A stretch of DNA of 64,000 bases from Caldicoprobacter algeriensis (GCF_023838525.1 NZ_JAHUQD010000004.1:1-64000); one strand, 5' to 3'. Counted from the first letter of the stretch, positions 8,761 to 18,051 are shown. The notes: generated by a model from the letters alone, not told the origin. Translations and numbers: made by a program.

Positions 8761-9578
8761 ATTGCACCCCCCTCATACTCCCTGTCGTATTTGCGCATGA
8801 TGCCCATGCTTATCAGAATTATCACCGTCAGCACAAAGGATATGGCCGACCCAAAGTTCCAATCGCCTACAACTATGAACTGCTGCTCTATCAGATTGCC
8901 TATGAGTATATACTGCCCGCCACCCAGCAGCCTGGAGATTATAAAGGTGGTTACCGCCGGCATGAACACCATGGTGATGCCCGATATGACCCCTGGCAGG
9001 CTGAGGGGGATGATAATCCTCTTCAGCACAGTAATATAGTCTGCACCCAGGTCTTCTGCCGCTTCGATGATGCTCTTGTCCATCTTAGTCAAAACCGAAT
9101 ATATGGGCAGCACCATAAAGGGCAAAAAGTTGTACACCATCCCCAGCACCACCGCGTGGTCGGTATAGAGAAGCTGTACAGGAGGGAGGTGCAAGAAATT
9201 CATCACCATATCGATCAGGCCATTCTTCCCCAGCAGGCTCATCCAGGCATAAGTCCTTACCAGAAAATTTATCCACATGGGAATGACGAACAGCAAGGCC
9301 AGAACCCTCTTCTGGCTGTATTCCTTGCTGGCAAGGATCAGCGCCACGGGATAGCCTATCAAGAGGCACACAACGGTGCATATGAGCGCAAGCAGTATTG
9401 AGCGCAGCAACACCATCAGGTATATCGGTTCCCATACGCGCTTTATGTGCTGCAGCGTAAACCTTATGCCCTCTTCGGTGGTGGCGGTAAAGGTATAAAA
9501 CAGCAGCAGAAATAGCGGCACCACTATGAAGATGGCCATCCATACCAGGTAGGGGTATGCGTACCACGCCTTTTTCAT
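8754..9578 (-). CDS. potB: ABC transporter permease, PotB type
   Basis: Inner-membrane permease of 274 residues. Residues 10-30 form the first membrane helix, and the ATPase-docking loop reads [20 protein letters not shown] near residue 175. Its start overlaps potA by ATGA with AAGGTGGCGG as ribosome site, and its stop overlaps potC. Gene order A-B-C-D is the classical spermidine/putrescine order. Confidence 0.92.
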   Translation of the reverse strand: MKKAWYAYPYLVWMAIFIVVPLFLLLFYTFTATTEEGIRFTLQHIKRVWEPIYLMVLLRSILLALICTVVCLLIGYPVALILASKEYSQKRVLALLFVIPMWINFLVRTYAWMSLLGKNGLIDMVMNFLHLPPVQLLYTDHAVVLGMVYNFLPFMVLPIYSVLTKMDKSIIEAAEDLGADYITVLKRIIIPLSLPGVISGITMVFMPAVTTFIISRLLGGGQYILIGNLIEQQFIVVGDWNFGSAISFVLTVIILISMGIMRKYDREYEGGAIW

Positions 9579-10624
9579 TTTACCGCCACCTTTTTCATTA
9601 TATGAATGTCGTGGGGAAGTATGCGGAGCCCTATCCTGCTTCCCACCGGCTCCATAAGGGTGCTGTGTATCATCCAGTTTATCCCTTCGCTGCGCACTAT
9701 CATCTCGTAATGTACCCCTTTGAAGGTCACCGATTCCACTTCTCCCTGCAGCATACCCTCTCCTACAGGTACCAGCTTTATGTCCTCGGGCCTTATGACC
9801 ACATCTACTTCTTCATTGCGTTCAAAGCCGGAGTCGACGCACTCGAATTCATGGCCAGCAAAATACACCAGGTTGTCCTTAAGCATCCTGCCCGGGATGA
9901 TGTTGCTCTCACCGATGAAATCGGCCACAAATGCGTTTTTAGGCTCGTTGTATATCATCTCGGGCGTACCAATCTGCTGTATGGTGCCATCCTTCATGAC
10001 CACGATGGTATCCGACATGGTGAGGGCCTCTTCCTGGTCGTGGGTCACATAGACAAAGGTGATACCCAGCATCTTCTGAATCCTCTTAAGCTCGATTTGC
10101 ATGCCCTTCCTCAGTTTCAAATCCAGAGCCCCCAGGGGCTCATCCAGCAGCAACACTTCCGGCTCATTGACCAGTGCCCTGGCTATGGCCACCCTCTGCT
10201 GCTGTCCTCCGCTTAGCGAGTCCACGCTCCTTTTTTCAAACCCTTTAAGGTTTACCAGCTCAAGCACATCGGCCACTTTTCTCTCTATGGTCTTCTTATC
10301 CAGCTTCTTTATCTTAAGCCCAAACGCTATGTTCTCGGCCACATTCATATGCGGAAACAGGGCGTATCTTTGAAAGACGGTGTTTACCTTTCTCTTGTAG
10401 GGAGGCAGATTGGTTATATCCTTGCCTTCAAAGAACACCGCACCAGAGTCGGGCCGTTCAAAACCCGCAATGATGCGAAGCGTTGTGGTCTTACCGCACC
10501 CGCTCGGCCCAAGCAAAGTAAGAAACTCGTTTTTGCGTATATACAGATTGATATTCCTCAAGGCCTCTGTCCCGTCGTAATTCTTGGAGACATTCACCAG
10601 CCTTATGATAGGCTCCTCTGCCAT
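9575..10624 (-). CDS. potA: ABC transporter ATP-binding protein, PotA type
   Basis: Energises the PotBC permease by ATP hydrolysis at the inner face of the membrane. The 349 residues hold Walker A GPSGCGKT (39-46), the signature LSGGQQQR (about 140), Walker [12 protein letters not shown] (about 160) and the H-loop [13 protein letters not shown], followed by a C-terminal TOBE-type regulatory domain (about 240-349). The start has GAGGGGGAGG upstream. It is the first transporter gene, 29 bases after the regulator gene. Confidence 0.94.
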   Translation of the reverse strand: MAEEPIIRLVNVSKNYDGTEALRNINLYIRKNEFLTLLGPSGCGKTTTLRIIAGFERPDSGAVFFEGKDITNLPPYKRKVNTVFQRYALFPHMNVAENIAFGLKIKKLDKKTIERKVADVLELVNLKGFEKRSVDSLSGGQQQRVAIARALVNEPEVLLLDEPLGALDLKLRKGMQIELKRIQKMLGITFVYVTHDQEEALTMSDTIVVMKDGTIQQIGTPEMIYNEPKNAFVADFIGESNIIPGRMLKDNLVYFAGHEFECVDSGFERNEEVDVVIRPEDIKLVPVGEGMLQGEVESVTFKGVHYEMIVRSEGINWMIHSTLMEPVGSRIGLRILPHDIHIMKKVAVK

Positions 10625-10653
10625 GTGTACCTCCCCCTCAAACCTTCATAATA

Positions 10654-11193
10654 TTAAAAGCTGGGTGGCGATGATATCCACAGCACAACTGCCTTCGCCT
10701 TCCCAGCATTTTCTATCCTATGAACCTGGTTGGCCTTAAAATAAAAGCTCTCTCCCTTTCTCACCCTGTACTTACGGTTCCCCAGATAGAGGTTTATGCT
10801 GCCCGATATCACATAGCCGAATTCCTCTCCATCGTGCGGATTATCTTCATTGGAGCTTCCGCCGGGTTCTATCTGCAGGAGTATGGGCTCCATTGCATTT
10901 TTTTGAGCGTTGGGCACCAGCCATTTTATGGAGTGCTTGAGCTCCTCGTCCTGCTTTATGAAGACATCGTCCTTCTTGAACACCACCTTCTCGGGCACAG
11001 CATCGCTGAAGAAGTCTTTGAGGTTTGTCCCGAGGCATTCCAGTATGTCCATCAAGGTGGCAATGGATGGCGACGTAAGCTCCCTCTCCACCTGCGAGAT
11101 AAAGCCCTTGGTCAGCTCGCACCTGTCGGCCAGCTCTTCCTGCGTCAAACCCGCCTTAAGCCGCAGTTGTCTTATCTTCTCACCGATTTTCAT
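10654..11193 (-). CDS. XRE-family regulator with C-terminal cupin domain
   Basis: A 179-residue DNA-binding regulator. Residues 5-60 are a helix-turn-helix of the Cro/CI type (LRLKAGLTQEELADRCELTKGFISQVE cut here as LTQEELADRCELTKGFIS). Residues about 105-175 form a small cupin barrel with NPHDGEEFGYVISG and a downstream GESFYFKANQVHRIENAG, a likely effector or metal site. This architecture is that of PuuR-like regulators of polyamine and related genes. It is the promoter-proximal gene of the pot operon and probably controls it through palindromes at 11236-11275. Confidence 0.88.
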   Translation of the reverse strand: MKIGEKIRQLRLKAGLTQEELADRCELTKGFISQVERELTSPSIATLMDILECLGTNLKDFFSDAVPEKVVFKKDDVFIKQDEELKHSIKWLVPNAQKNAMEPILLQIEPGGSSNEDNPHDGEEFGYVISGSINLYLGNRKYRVRKGESFYFKANQVHRIENAGKAKAVVLWISSPPSF

Positions 11194-11235
11194 ATGCTAT
11201 TCTCCCAACGAAATTGAAACTGAAATTTTAAACAC

Positions 11236-11275
11236 AAACTTTTTAAAGTTTTTGAAGACTAAACTTTTTGTTTAG
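11236..11275 (-). promoter_or_regulatory. Two inverted repeats, candidate operators for the XRE-cupin regulator
   Basis: AAACTTT-TT-AAAGTTT (11236-11251) and CTAAAC-TTTTT-GTTTAG (11259-11275) are perfect inverted repeats sharing the half-site AAAC/GTTT. They lie between the predicted promoter and the regulator start, the expected place for autoregulation. A further single AAACTTT occurs at 11294-11300 within the -10 region. Binding is inferred. Confidence 0.4.
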
Positions 11276-11295
11276 TGATTTTAAACCCAGCACAA

Positions 11296-11324
11296 ACTTT
11301 AACACAGATAAAAAAATATGTCAA
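11296..11324 (-). promoter_or_regulatory. Promoter of the regulator-potABCD operon
   Basis: Minus strand: TTGACA (11324-11319), 17-base spacer, TAAAGT (11301-11296). The -35 box is consensus and the -10 box is weak, as is usual for a regulated promoter. The -35 lies inside one arm of an 11-bp inverted repeat (11316-11326 and 11345-11355), which might be another protein site. Confidence 0.45.
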
Positions 11325-11429
11325 TACTATTTTTTTGTAAATAATATTGACATATATGGAAATTTATTCTATTTAAGTTTGCAGCGAAATCTAATCGCCC
11401 ATCTTATCCATATTCACAGCCTATCTTAT

Positions 11430-12239
11430 CTACGCACCACCGGCTTTTTGAAGCACCCTCCACATCCCATCTTGGGGTTTATACAGCACCACCCTATACT
11501 TTTCCCTGCCGCCATCATCCAAAAATTTCACCGTCACGGTGCCATCGGGATTGTCCAAGACAACCGGCTCTCCTATATCGGTCTCCATTCCCACCCCCAG
11601 GCCATCTATCTGTGCCACCATAACGGGATCAGAACGCCACGGCTGATGCCCTCCCAGTTCCCAGGCCAAGTTTTGTGGAGTCAGGCTGCCATCGGTTATA
11701 CGCCAACCCTCCTGAGTTTTAACCACGGTGAAAAAGCCTGTGTAGTAAAAGATTCCCGTTCGCGAGTTGTCACCGGTAACCTCGATATGCCGGGTCTCGA
11801 CGAAAAACCTCGCCTGTCCATTTTGCCTTCCAGCAGGAAGAAGCTTTAAAAGCTCCACCTGCACGGTACCCTGCCATGATGCAAGGAACTCTTGATAGGT
11901 GTGTTTACGCCTCCATTGCTCACTCCAACATCGATAGGCCTCCTCATACGGCTGTAAGCCCTCGCCTGTGGTTCCGCCCAGCGCCGCCATCTGGCGCTCG
12001 GTCAAATTCGATGCCGCCTTTAAAGTGTCAAAATAAAAGCGCAAGGCCGCCTCAGGCGAGTCAAATGCCTGCAAGAAATCTGCACCGCTGTAGCTATGCC
12101 CTTCTCTTGGATGCCCTGCATCCTGTCGTTTATCTTTTGAATTCAAAAAGCTAGATGCCATGCCATTGGAATCAAAGAGCATAGCAATCGATAAAGACAA
12201 AAATGCAACAATGATGATCAGCGCAAACCTTTTCTTCAT
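11430..12239 (-). CDS. Secreted or membrane-anchored protein of unknown function
   Basis: A 269-residue protein with an N-terminal signal or anchor segment (KKRFALIIIVAFLSLSIAML, residues 2-21), then a linker and a globular extracytoplasmic part. FDSPEAALRFYFDTLKA and the later TGFFTVVKTQEGWRITDGSL suggest an NTF2-like fold of the kind found in extracytoplasmic Clostridia proteins, but I do not recognise the family. ATG 12239 was preferred over an upstream start because AAGGGTGA lies just before it. It is a single gene, divergent from the permease fragment. Confidence 0.6.
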   Translation of the reverse strand: MKKRFALIIIVAFLSLSIAMLFDSNGMASSFLNSKDKRQDAGHPREGHSYSGADFLQAFDSPEAALRFYFDTLKAASNLTERQMAALGGTTGEGLQPYEEAYRCWSEQWRRKHTYQEFLASWQGTVQVELLKLLPAGRQNGQARFFVETRHIEVTGDNSRTGIFYYTGFFTVVKTQEGWRITDGSLTPQNLAWELGGHQPWRSDPVMVAQIDGLGVGMETDIGEPVVLDNPDGTVTVKFLDDGGREKYRVVLYKPQDGMWRVLQKAGGA

Positions 12240-12666
12240 GTTAGTTTCACCCTTTCTTCGGCAGTTCATTTTTTTCAGCGCTACAGTCAATTTAGCTGAA
12301 AAACAGCTCTTGTTTCTGAAACAAAGCCTTTCAAAATCAATATCCTTCTATCTTCAAGATTAATTATCTCTCTCCAGTTAAAAGTTTATTTAATTTATCA
12401 GAATTTTTACCGCGGCTTTGCAAATTAACGAGCAAGCAAATGGCTTTATCATTATAAGCTAAATATTACCAGAATAAATACAGTCTTACCAGCTTTCCAT
12501 TAAAAGTTAATACAGAGGTTAACATTGAATCCACGATTCAAAAAATACACTAAAAAAATACAATGTACTCAAAATCGCGGCTTACAAATTCCGAACATTT
12601 ATCACTCTTATAAGATATTGTATAGGTATATATTCCGTACTTTTTATAAAAAATGTTGCTTTTTGT
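12240..12666. other. AT-rich divergent intergenic region
   Basis: This 427-base AT-rich stretch between the secreted-protein gene and the truncated permease holds no convincing gene. One perfect inverted repeat, TTGAATC-CAC-GATTCAA, occurs at 12525-12541, and its right half ACGATTCAAAAA recurs at 12716-12727 just upstream of the permease ribosome site. No purine riboswitch consensus was seen. Confidence 0.4.
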
Positions 12667-12694
12667 TTGAAAACATGGTATATTTTCTTATACA
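12667..12694 (+). promoter_or_regulatory. Promoter before the truncated NCS2 permease gene
   Basis: TTGAAA (12667-12672), 16-base spacer, TATACA (12689-12694). The surrounding DNA is AT-rich. Transcription would start near 12702 and run into the permease remnant about 85 bases downstream, so the remnant may still be expressed. Confidence 0.4.
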
Positions 12695-12785
12695 TACCTA
12701 AAACAATCGTTCAACACGATTCAAAAAGCAAAAGGATATGGGAAAATACAAAATAATACAAACAGCAAGGGAGGAGTTAGAAGCT

Positions 12786-13316
12786 ATGGAAATTTTACAA
12801 GACATACTGGCGGCTTTGAGCGTAATCTTAAACGGTTTGCCCCAAGGACTACTGACATTATCCTATGGTTTTGCATCGATACCAACTGCCCTGGCTTTCA
12901 TAGTCGGCGCTGCCGGCAACGCGCTGGTGGGATCTGTCGCTCCCATATCATTCCAGGCCGAAACCGTAACAGTGGGAGGGACCATGGGCCAGGACAGGCG
13001 CGAACGCTTATCCATGACCTTCCTGGGCGGCTGCATCATGACGCTAATAGGCCTCTTTGGGATTTTAGAAAAAATCGTGGATTTTGTGGGCCCTGTCATT
13101 ACCAGCGGCATGATGGCCGGCGTGGGTATTATGCTGGGAAAAATATCCATAGATATGGCCAGGAAAAACCACATTGTTGGATTCAGTTCAATGATAGTTG
13201 GCTCTATCACCTACCTTTTAACCAAAAACCTGGTATATACCATCACGGTTTCAGTGGTGGTGTCCAGCGCAATTGCGTTTTTGCTTAAACAAAAGTCGGA
13301 CATTCAGATAACGTGA
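12786..13316 (+). pseudogene. NCS2-family purine/xanthine permease, C-terminal half missing
   Basis: The 176 residues match the N-terminal part of an NCS2 nucleobase permease (GLPQGLLTLSYGFASIPTAL; VAPISFQAETVTVGGTMGQD), with five or six membrane segments; a full member is over 400 residues. ATG 12786 follows GGGAGGAG and is a better start than 12738. The reading frame ends at TGA 13314-13316, and the very next in-frame codons encode the tail of a phosphoribosyltransferase. The simplest reading is a deletion that fused the two neighbouring purine-salvage genes. A transport function is unlikely. Confidence 0.8.
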
Positions 13317-13436
13317 GTCGTACAGGCCGTCGAACGGCTGGTCACCAAAGCTGGAGGTATAGTGGTCTCAAAAGCGGCCATCCTGGCCGAGGGAGACGCT
13401 GCCCAGCGGGATGATATAATATTTTGTGAAATTTAG
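13317..13436 (+). pseudogene. C-terminal remnant of a purine phosphoribosyltransferase gene
   Basis: In the same frame as the permease fragment, directly after its TGA, 39 codons read VVQAVERLVTKAGG then IVVSKAAILAEGDAAQRDD and end IIFCEI-stop (TAG 13434-13436). This resembles the end of adenine/xanthine phosphoribosyltransferase-type proteins, including the AILAEGDA strand, but the PRPP-binding core is absent. There is no start codon or ribosome site. It marks the far edge of the deletion. Confidence 0.65.
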
Positions 13437-13441
13437 GCATC

Positions 13442-13469
13442 AAAAAGGCATCCCTACATGAGGGATGCC
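13442..13469 (-). terminator. Rho-independent terminator after the fprA/crp-remnant unit
   Basis: Perfect 9-bp stem GGCATCCCT/AGGGATGCC (13447-13455 and 13461-13469), 5-base loop, followed on the minus strand by five T. The stop codon of the Crp-like fragment lies inside the hairpin. Confidence 0.8.
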
Positions 13470-13645
13470 AGACTTTCTTTGCCCAGTATGACGATTTTCC
13501 TTCGCCCCTCCAGCTTTATCCAGCCCATCTTCTGGAAGTATGACAGCTTTCTGCTGAGCGTCTCGGGAGACATGCCGGTATGTGACGCCAGGTCGGCCCT
13601 TGCTGAGCTCAAGGACCACCTCGTCGTTATGTAAATTTCAGTCAA
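13454..13645 (-). pseudogene. Remnant of a Crp/Fnr-family regulator (helix-turn-helix only)
   Basis: The 63 codons from a TTG at 13645 encode only the winged helix of a Crp/Fnr regulator: ARADLASHTGMSPETLSRKL is the helix-turn-helix and WIKLEGRRKIVIL the wing. The cyclic-nucleotide/sensor domain of about 150 residues is missing, and fprA ends five bases upstream. No ribosome site precedes the TTG. It most likely survives as the end of a deleted gene; an independent DNA-binding mini-protein is less likely. Confidence 0.7.
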
Positions 13646-13649
13646 AACA

Positions 13650-14837
13650 TCACAAACTCCTTACAAAGCGCTGGCCGAATTCCCTGCACTGCTGCAACGC
13701 CTGTTCATCGGGATTCCACAGAGCCCTTATCCCCTCATCTACAACCGCAAAGCCGGCATCCTTCAGCTCCTCAGTGATAATCTTTACGCCTTCGCCGCTC
13801 CAGCCATAAGCTCCAAAAGCGGCCGCCTTTTTATTTTTAAAGCCCAAACCCTTTATCATCTCGAGGATGCCCGATATGGAGAAGGAGATTCCCCTGTTTA
13901 TGGTAGGCGAACCAAACAGCACGGCCTTGGATTTGAACACCTCGGTGATTATATCGTTTTTGTCATATTTTGCAGCATTATACAACTTAACCACCACGGC
14001 ATCATCAGCAGACCTTATGCCTTCTGCAATCGCCTCTGCCATTCGCCTGGTACCATTCCACATGGTGTCATATATGATGGTGATTTGATTTTCCTGGTAG
14101 TTATCGGCCCATTCCAGGTACTTGTTGACAATCTGAAGCGGGTTGTCCCTCCATATAATGCCATGGCTGGTACATATGATATCAATGGGCAACCCCATAT
14201 CCACGACCTCTTTAATCTTCTTTGTGACAAAGCCGCTAAAAGGCGTCAATATGTTGGCATAGTACTTCATGGCCTCATAATACAGCTCATCCTGGTTCAC
14301 CTGATCGTTGAAAAGCTGCTCCGATGCATAGTGCTGGCCAAATGCGTCGTTGCTGAACAGGATGTTCTCCCCTGTCATGTACGTAAACATGCTGTCAGGC
14401 CAGTGGAGCATCCGCGCTTCGATGAAAATCAGCTTGCTCTCCCCTATATCCAGGGTATCGCCGGTCTTCACCTCAACGAAATTCCAGTCATGGTGATAGT
14501 GCCCCTTCAACGACTTTACGGCATTGGCAGTGCAATATATTGGAGTATCGGGAATCTCCCTCATAAGTTCAACCAAGGCACCGCTGTGGTCTATCTCTCC
14601 ATGATTTATTACGATATAGTCAATCTCATTAAGGTCTATCTCCTTCTTCAAATTTCGGACAAACTCACCTGCAAAGGGCTTCCATACCGTGTCTATCAGG
14701 ACGGTCTTCTTATCCCTTATAAGATAGGAATTGTACGAGGAACCCCTGTGAGTCGAGAGCTCGTTGCCGTGAAACTTCTTAAGCTCCCAGTCTATCTTGC
14801 CCACCCATGTAACCTTTTCCGTTATCTTTCGCGCCAT
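13650..14837 (-). CDS. fprA: Flavodiiron protein (oxygen/NO reductase)
   Basis: Reduces oxygen to water (or NO to nitrous oxide) in the cytoplasm, protecting anaerobes. The 395 residues comprise a metallo-beta-lactamase-like diiron domain (1-250) with the ligand motif HGEIDHSG near residue 80 and further ligands in the MLHWPDSM and CTSHGIIW segments, then a flavodoxin domain (about 255-395) with the FMN phosphate loop YDTMWNGTRRMAE. Start ATG follows GGAGGTGC. Electrons likely come from rubredoxin; no rubredoxin gene is adjacent. Confidence 0.95.
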   Translation of the reverse strand: MARKITEKVTWVGKIDWELKKFHGNELSTHRGSSYNSYLIRDKKTVLIDTVWKPFAGEFVRNLKKEIDLNEIDYIVINHGEIDHSGALVELMREIPDTPIYCTANAVKSLKGHYHHDWNFVEVKTGDTLDIGESKLIFIEARMLHWPDSMFTYMTGENILFSNDAFGQHYASEQLFNDQVNQDELYYEAMKYYANILTPFSGFVTKKIKEVVDMGLPIDIICTSHGIIWRDNPLQIVNKYLEWADNYQENQITIIYDTMWNGTRRMAEAIAEGIRSADDAVVVKLYNAAKYDKNDIITEVFKSKAVLFGSPTINRGISFSISGILEMIKGLGFKNKKAAAFGAYGWSGEGVKIITEELKDAGFAVVDEGIRALWNPDEQALQQCREFGQRFVRSL

Positions 14838-14943
14838 CTAAAGCACCTCCAACATATCTAAATTGATTATTTTTTGGTCTATAGTCTGCAGCCTTTATAC
14901 AATTAATACACTCAAAGCTCGCATTTGAAACCATTTTTCGGGC

Positions 14944-16995
14944 TTACAATGACCCGCGCTTTTTCTTTGAACCGGATTTTTGGGCCGGCTGCTTCTGCTT
15001 CTTACCCTGTTCTTTCACATCTTGCAGCTTTTCTCTCAGCCTGAATATCTCATCCCTGATTTGAGCGGCCTTTTCAAACTCAAGGGCTGCTGCGGCGTCC
15101 CTCATCTCCTTCTCCAGCTTCTCTATACGGGAATGTATCTCCTCAACCGACAGCTGCTCTTTCACATCATAATCGGCGGGCTGCTCGGCCACGGCTTTTG
15201 TAGCCTCTATGATGTCGTGTATGCCCTTCACAACAGTCCTTGGGGTAATCCCGTGCCTTTGGTTATACTCCATCTGGAGCCGGCGTCGCCTGTTGGTCTC
15301 ATCTATGGCCCTGCGCATGGAATCGGTTATGGTATCGGCGTACATTATGACCTTGCCGTTGACATTTCTTGCTGCGCGGCCAATTGTCTGTATAAGCGAC
15401 GTCTCGGAACGGAGGAAACCCTCTTTATCGGCGTCAAGTATGGCCACCAGCGATACCTCAGGAAGGTCCAACCCTTCCCTGAGCAGGTTTATTCCCACCA
15501 AAACGTCAAACTCACCTTTGCGCAGGTCGCGGATAATTTCCATGCGTTCGATGGTATCGATGTCAGAATGCAGATACCGTACCCTTATGTCCATCTCCCT
15601 TAAATATTCGGTAAGGCTCTCGGCCATCTTTTTAGTCAGAGTGGTGACCAGCACCCGTTCATTTCTTTCAACGCACTGGCGTATCTCGCCAATCAAGTCG
15701 TCGATCTGCCCTTCCACCGGCCGCACCACCACCTCGGGATCCACCAGTCCTGTAGGCCTTATGATCTGTTCAACCACGCGCGACGACTTGCTGAGCTCGT
15801 ACGGTCCCGGAGTGGCGCTGACGTAGATGACCTGGTTTATCTTGCTTTCAAACTCCTCAAAGGTAAGAGGCCGGTTGTCATAAGCTGCAGGCAGTCTAAA
15901 ACCGTACTCCACCAGGTTATCCTTTCTGGAGCGGTCGCCAGCATACATGGCCCGCAACTGCGGTATGGTGACGTGGGACTCGTCTATGAACATTAGGAAG
16001 TCCTCTGGAAAATAGTCCAGCAGGGTATAAGGAGGCTCGCCAGGTTGCCTGCCATCCAGATATCGGGAATAGTTCTCTATGCCGTTGCAGTACCCCACCT
16101 CTCGCATCATCTCGATGTCGTAGTTGGTGCGCTGCAGCAGGCGCTGGGCTTCCACCAAACGTCCCTGGTCCCTGAGCTCCTTAACCCTTATCTCCAGGTC
16201 ACACTCTATCTGTGCGATGGCTCGTTCCAGGCGCTCGCGCGACGATGCATAGTGCGAAGCAGGGAATATGGCCACATGAGTGCGATAACCCAGCACATCC
16301 CCGGTTAATGCGTCTATCTCAGCGATCCTGTCGATCTCATCACCAAAAAATTCAACACGGATGGCTCGGCCGGAAGACCCTGCAGGGAATATCTCCACCA
16401 CATCGCCCCTGACCCGGAAGGTTCCCCGCACGAAGTTTATATCGTTTCGCTGATACTGTATGTCCACCAGCTTGCTCAGCACCTCATCCCGGTCCTTTAT
16501 CATCCCGGGCCGCAACGACAGTGTGAGGTCCCTGTATTCCTTGGGGTTTCCCAGGCCATAGATGCACGATACGCTGGCCACGATTATGACGTCCCTGCGT
16601 TCGAACAACGCCGAAGTAGCCGAATGGCGCAGCTTGTCTATCTCATCGTTAATCGAAGTCTCCTTCTCGATGTAGGTATCGGTGGCTGGCACGTAAGCCT
16701 CTGGCTGATAGTAGTCGTAATAGCTCACGAAGTATTCGACAGCGTTATCGGGGAAGAATGCCTTAAACTCGCTGCACAGCTGAGCCGCCAGCGTCTTGTT
16801 GTGCGCCAAAACCAGCGTTGGACGCTGGACTCGCTCGATTATGTTTGCCATGGTGAAGGTTTTGCCCGAACCGGTAACCCCTATCAGGGTTTGATGCTTC
16901 TCGCCTTTATTTAAACCCTCTACCAGTGCCTCAATGGCTTTAGGCTGGTCCCCTTGAGGTTTGAAATCCGACTTTATTTTAAAACGCATAGTCAT
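14944..16995 (-). CDS. uvrB: Excinuclease ABC subunit B
   Basis: Damage-verification helicase of nucleotide excision repair. The 683 residues match the family. Visible are Walker A GVTGSGKT near residue 40, the [10 protein letters not shown] beta-hairpin near 92-101, the helicase motifs FIDESHVT and [25 protein letters not shown] near 545, and a C-terminal UVR motif ([21 protein letters not shown] in part) that binds UvrC, followed by a Lys-rich tail. ATG 16995 has GAGGTG six bases upstream. uvrA is not next to it here. Confidence 0.97.
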   Translation of the reverse strand: MTMRFKIKSDFKPQGDQPKAIEALVEGLNKGEKHQTLIGVTGSGKTFTMANIIERVQRPTLVLAHNKTLAAQLCSEFKAFFPDNAVEYFVSYYDYYQPEAYVPATDTYIEKETSINDEIDKLRHSATSALFERRDVIIVASVSCIYGLGNPKEYRDLTLSLRPGMIKDRDEVLSKLVDIQYQRNDINFVRGTFRVRGDVVEIFPAGSSGRAIRVEFFGDEIDRIAEIDALTGDVLGYRTHVAIFPASHYASSRERLERAIAQIECDLEIRVKELRDQGRLVEAQRLLQRTNYDIEMMREVGYCNGIENYSRYLDGRQPGEPPYTLLDYFPEDFLMFIDESHVTIPQLRAMYAGDRSRKDNLVEYGFRLPAAYDNRPLTFEEFESKINQVIYVSATPGPYELSKSSRVVEQIIRPTGLVDPEVVVRPVEGQIDDLIGEIRQCVERNERVLVTTLTKKMAESLTEYLREMDIRVRYLHSDIDTIERMEIIRDLRKGEFDVLVGINLLREGLDLPEVSLVAILDADKEGFLRSETSLIQTIGRAARNVNGKVIMYADTITDSMRRAIDETNRRRRLQMEYNQRHGITPRTVVKGIHDIIEATKAVAEQPADYDVKEQLSVEEIHSRIEKLEKEMRDAAAALEFEKAAQIRDEIFRLREKLQDVKEQGKKQKQPAQKSGSKKKRGSL

Positions 16996-17198
16996 GCTTC
17001 ACCTCTTCAAAGTCAATTATACCACAATTCATACGTCATCAAAATCTTCATGTTGATGAACGCTGTTACGTTATGTGAACTAGGTCTATTTATCGTACTT
17101 ACAGATTGCTAAATTGTCCAAACCAGTTTCACTGGTGGCATTATAGCAAATATGCGAGCATCCTGATTGTTCATATTTTATTATGACCAAAATAATGG

Positions 17199-17227
17199 AA
17201 AAAGCAGGTAACATTACCTGCTTTTTT
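17199..17227. terminator. Bidirectional terminator after the HEPN/MNT pair
   Basis: A near-perfect palindrome with stem AGCAGGTAA/TTACCTGCT (17203-17211 and 17214-17222), a two-base CA loop, flanking A-run on the left and T-run on the right. It can end transcription from either side; the TAA of the minus-strand nucleotidyltransferase gene overlaps the T-run. Confidence 0.75.
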
Positions 17228-17546
17228 ATATTATCCTTATCCCTTTAGTTTTAATCTCTTTTATAAATGGATCATCTTTTTCAAATGCATCGCTGGTAAA
17301 TGGCCGCGGTGATATTCTGTTGTCAATTTTCCTCCTGAGCCGCATTAACAACAAAGTATCTTCTACTAAATCTCCTGAAAATGTATCAGCCACAACCGCA
17401 ACATCTATATCGCTGTCCTCGGAATAATTTCCGTTAGCATATGAACCATACAGATATACTTCCTTTACACCTATTTCTTGTTTAAGCAATTCAGCATAAT
17501 TTTTAACAATATTTTCCACTATTCCCGGAGTAAGCTTAGTAGCCAT
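17226..17546 (-). CDS. mntA: MNT-type nucleotidyltransferase, antitoxin-like
   Basis: A 106-residue minimal nucleotidyltransferase. The active-site pattern G-S-x10-D-x-D is exact: GSYANGNYSEDSDID near residues 32-46. In the HEPN/MNT toxin-antitoxin family this enzyme neutralises the partner by AMPylation. Its start overlaps the HEPN gene by 28 bases, with GGGAGATG upstream, so the two are translated together. Naming rests on family knowledge. Confidence 0.8.
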   Translation of the reverse strand: MATKLTPGIVENIVKNYAELLKQEIGVKEVYLYGSYANGNYSEDSDIDVAVVADTFSGDLVEDTLLLMRLRRKIDNRISPRPFTSDAFEKDDPFIKEIKTKGIRII

Positions 17547-17911
17547 TCTTTCATCTCCCTTATACGTTCAATATTCTCCCACGCATATTCCTTGGTACAT
17601 TTTTTATAGAACTCGTGTTTATAGTCAGGATAACGAACATTGATATTAAACGTCGTTAACAAATCCAGCACATCTTTTTGCTCATCTGTAGTATGAATCA
17701 AGGCTTTCTCAGCTAATCTAGAAAGGTCATGAATTCTCGGAGGGTTATCACTTACATTTTTTACATATATCGCCTTAATCAGCTTTTCAATAACCAGATG
17801 CCCTATAAAAAGGCTCCAATGATAGTCTCCAGTCTCATACAAGTGGAGCATGGTATTATAATCTCGCAAAGCCGTATCAACCCAATAGCGAATTAATTCT
17901 TTTTTATCCAT
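17519..17911 (-). CDS. hepT: HEPN-domain protein, HepT-like toxin
   Basis: A 130-residue all-helical HEPN protein (WSLFIGHLVIEKLIKAIYV near residues 30-50). A candidate RNase motif, R-x5-H (RYPDYKHEFY near residue 95), is close to but not identical to the canonical R-x4-H-x-Y; the His and Tyr are present with shifted spacing. Encoded before its MNT partner, the usual order for these toxin-antitoxin pairs. It may instead be a HEPN protein of substrate-binding type without toxicity. Confidence 0.75.
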   Translation of the reverse strand: MDKKELIRYWVDTALRDYNTMLHLYETGDYHWSLFIGHLVIEKLIKAIYVKNVSDNPPRIHDLSRLAEKALIHTTDEQKDVLDLLTTFNINVRYPDYKHEFYKKCTKEYAWENIERIREMKEWLLSLLRE

Positions 17912-18051
17912 GAGGAATGACTCCTTTAAATTATAGCTTCTTTATTAATTATATCGCTATACAACGCTTTTATCAAGAAATAATAGGGTTGTCCAAAAGA
18001 AAGGGCCCTATTTCGTAAGCAGGGAGGCACTGCACCAACTTGCCTCGGGAA

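Noticed and set aside
9085-9567. 160-codon frame inside potB
   Set aside because: Shadow in another frame of a clear permease gene; no hydrophobic pattern or ribosome site.
12363-12785. Possible purine riboswitch before the NCS2 remnant
   Set aside because: None of the conserved junction or loop sequences of the purine aptamer are found.
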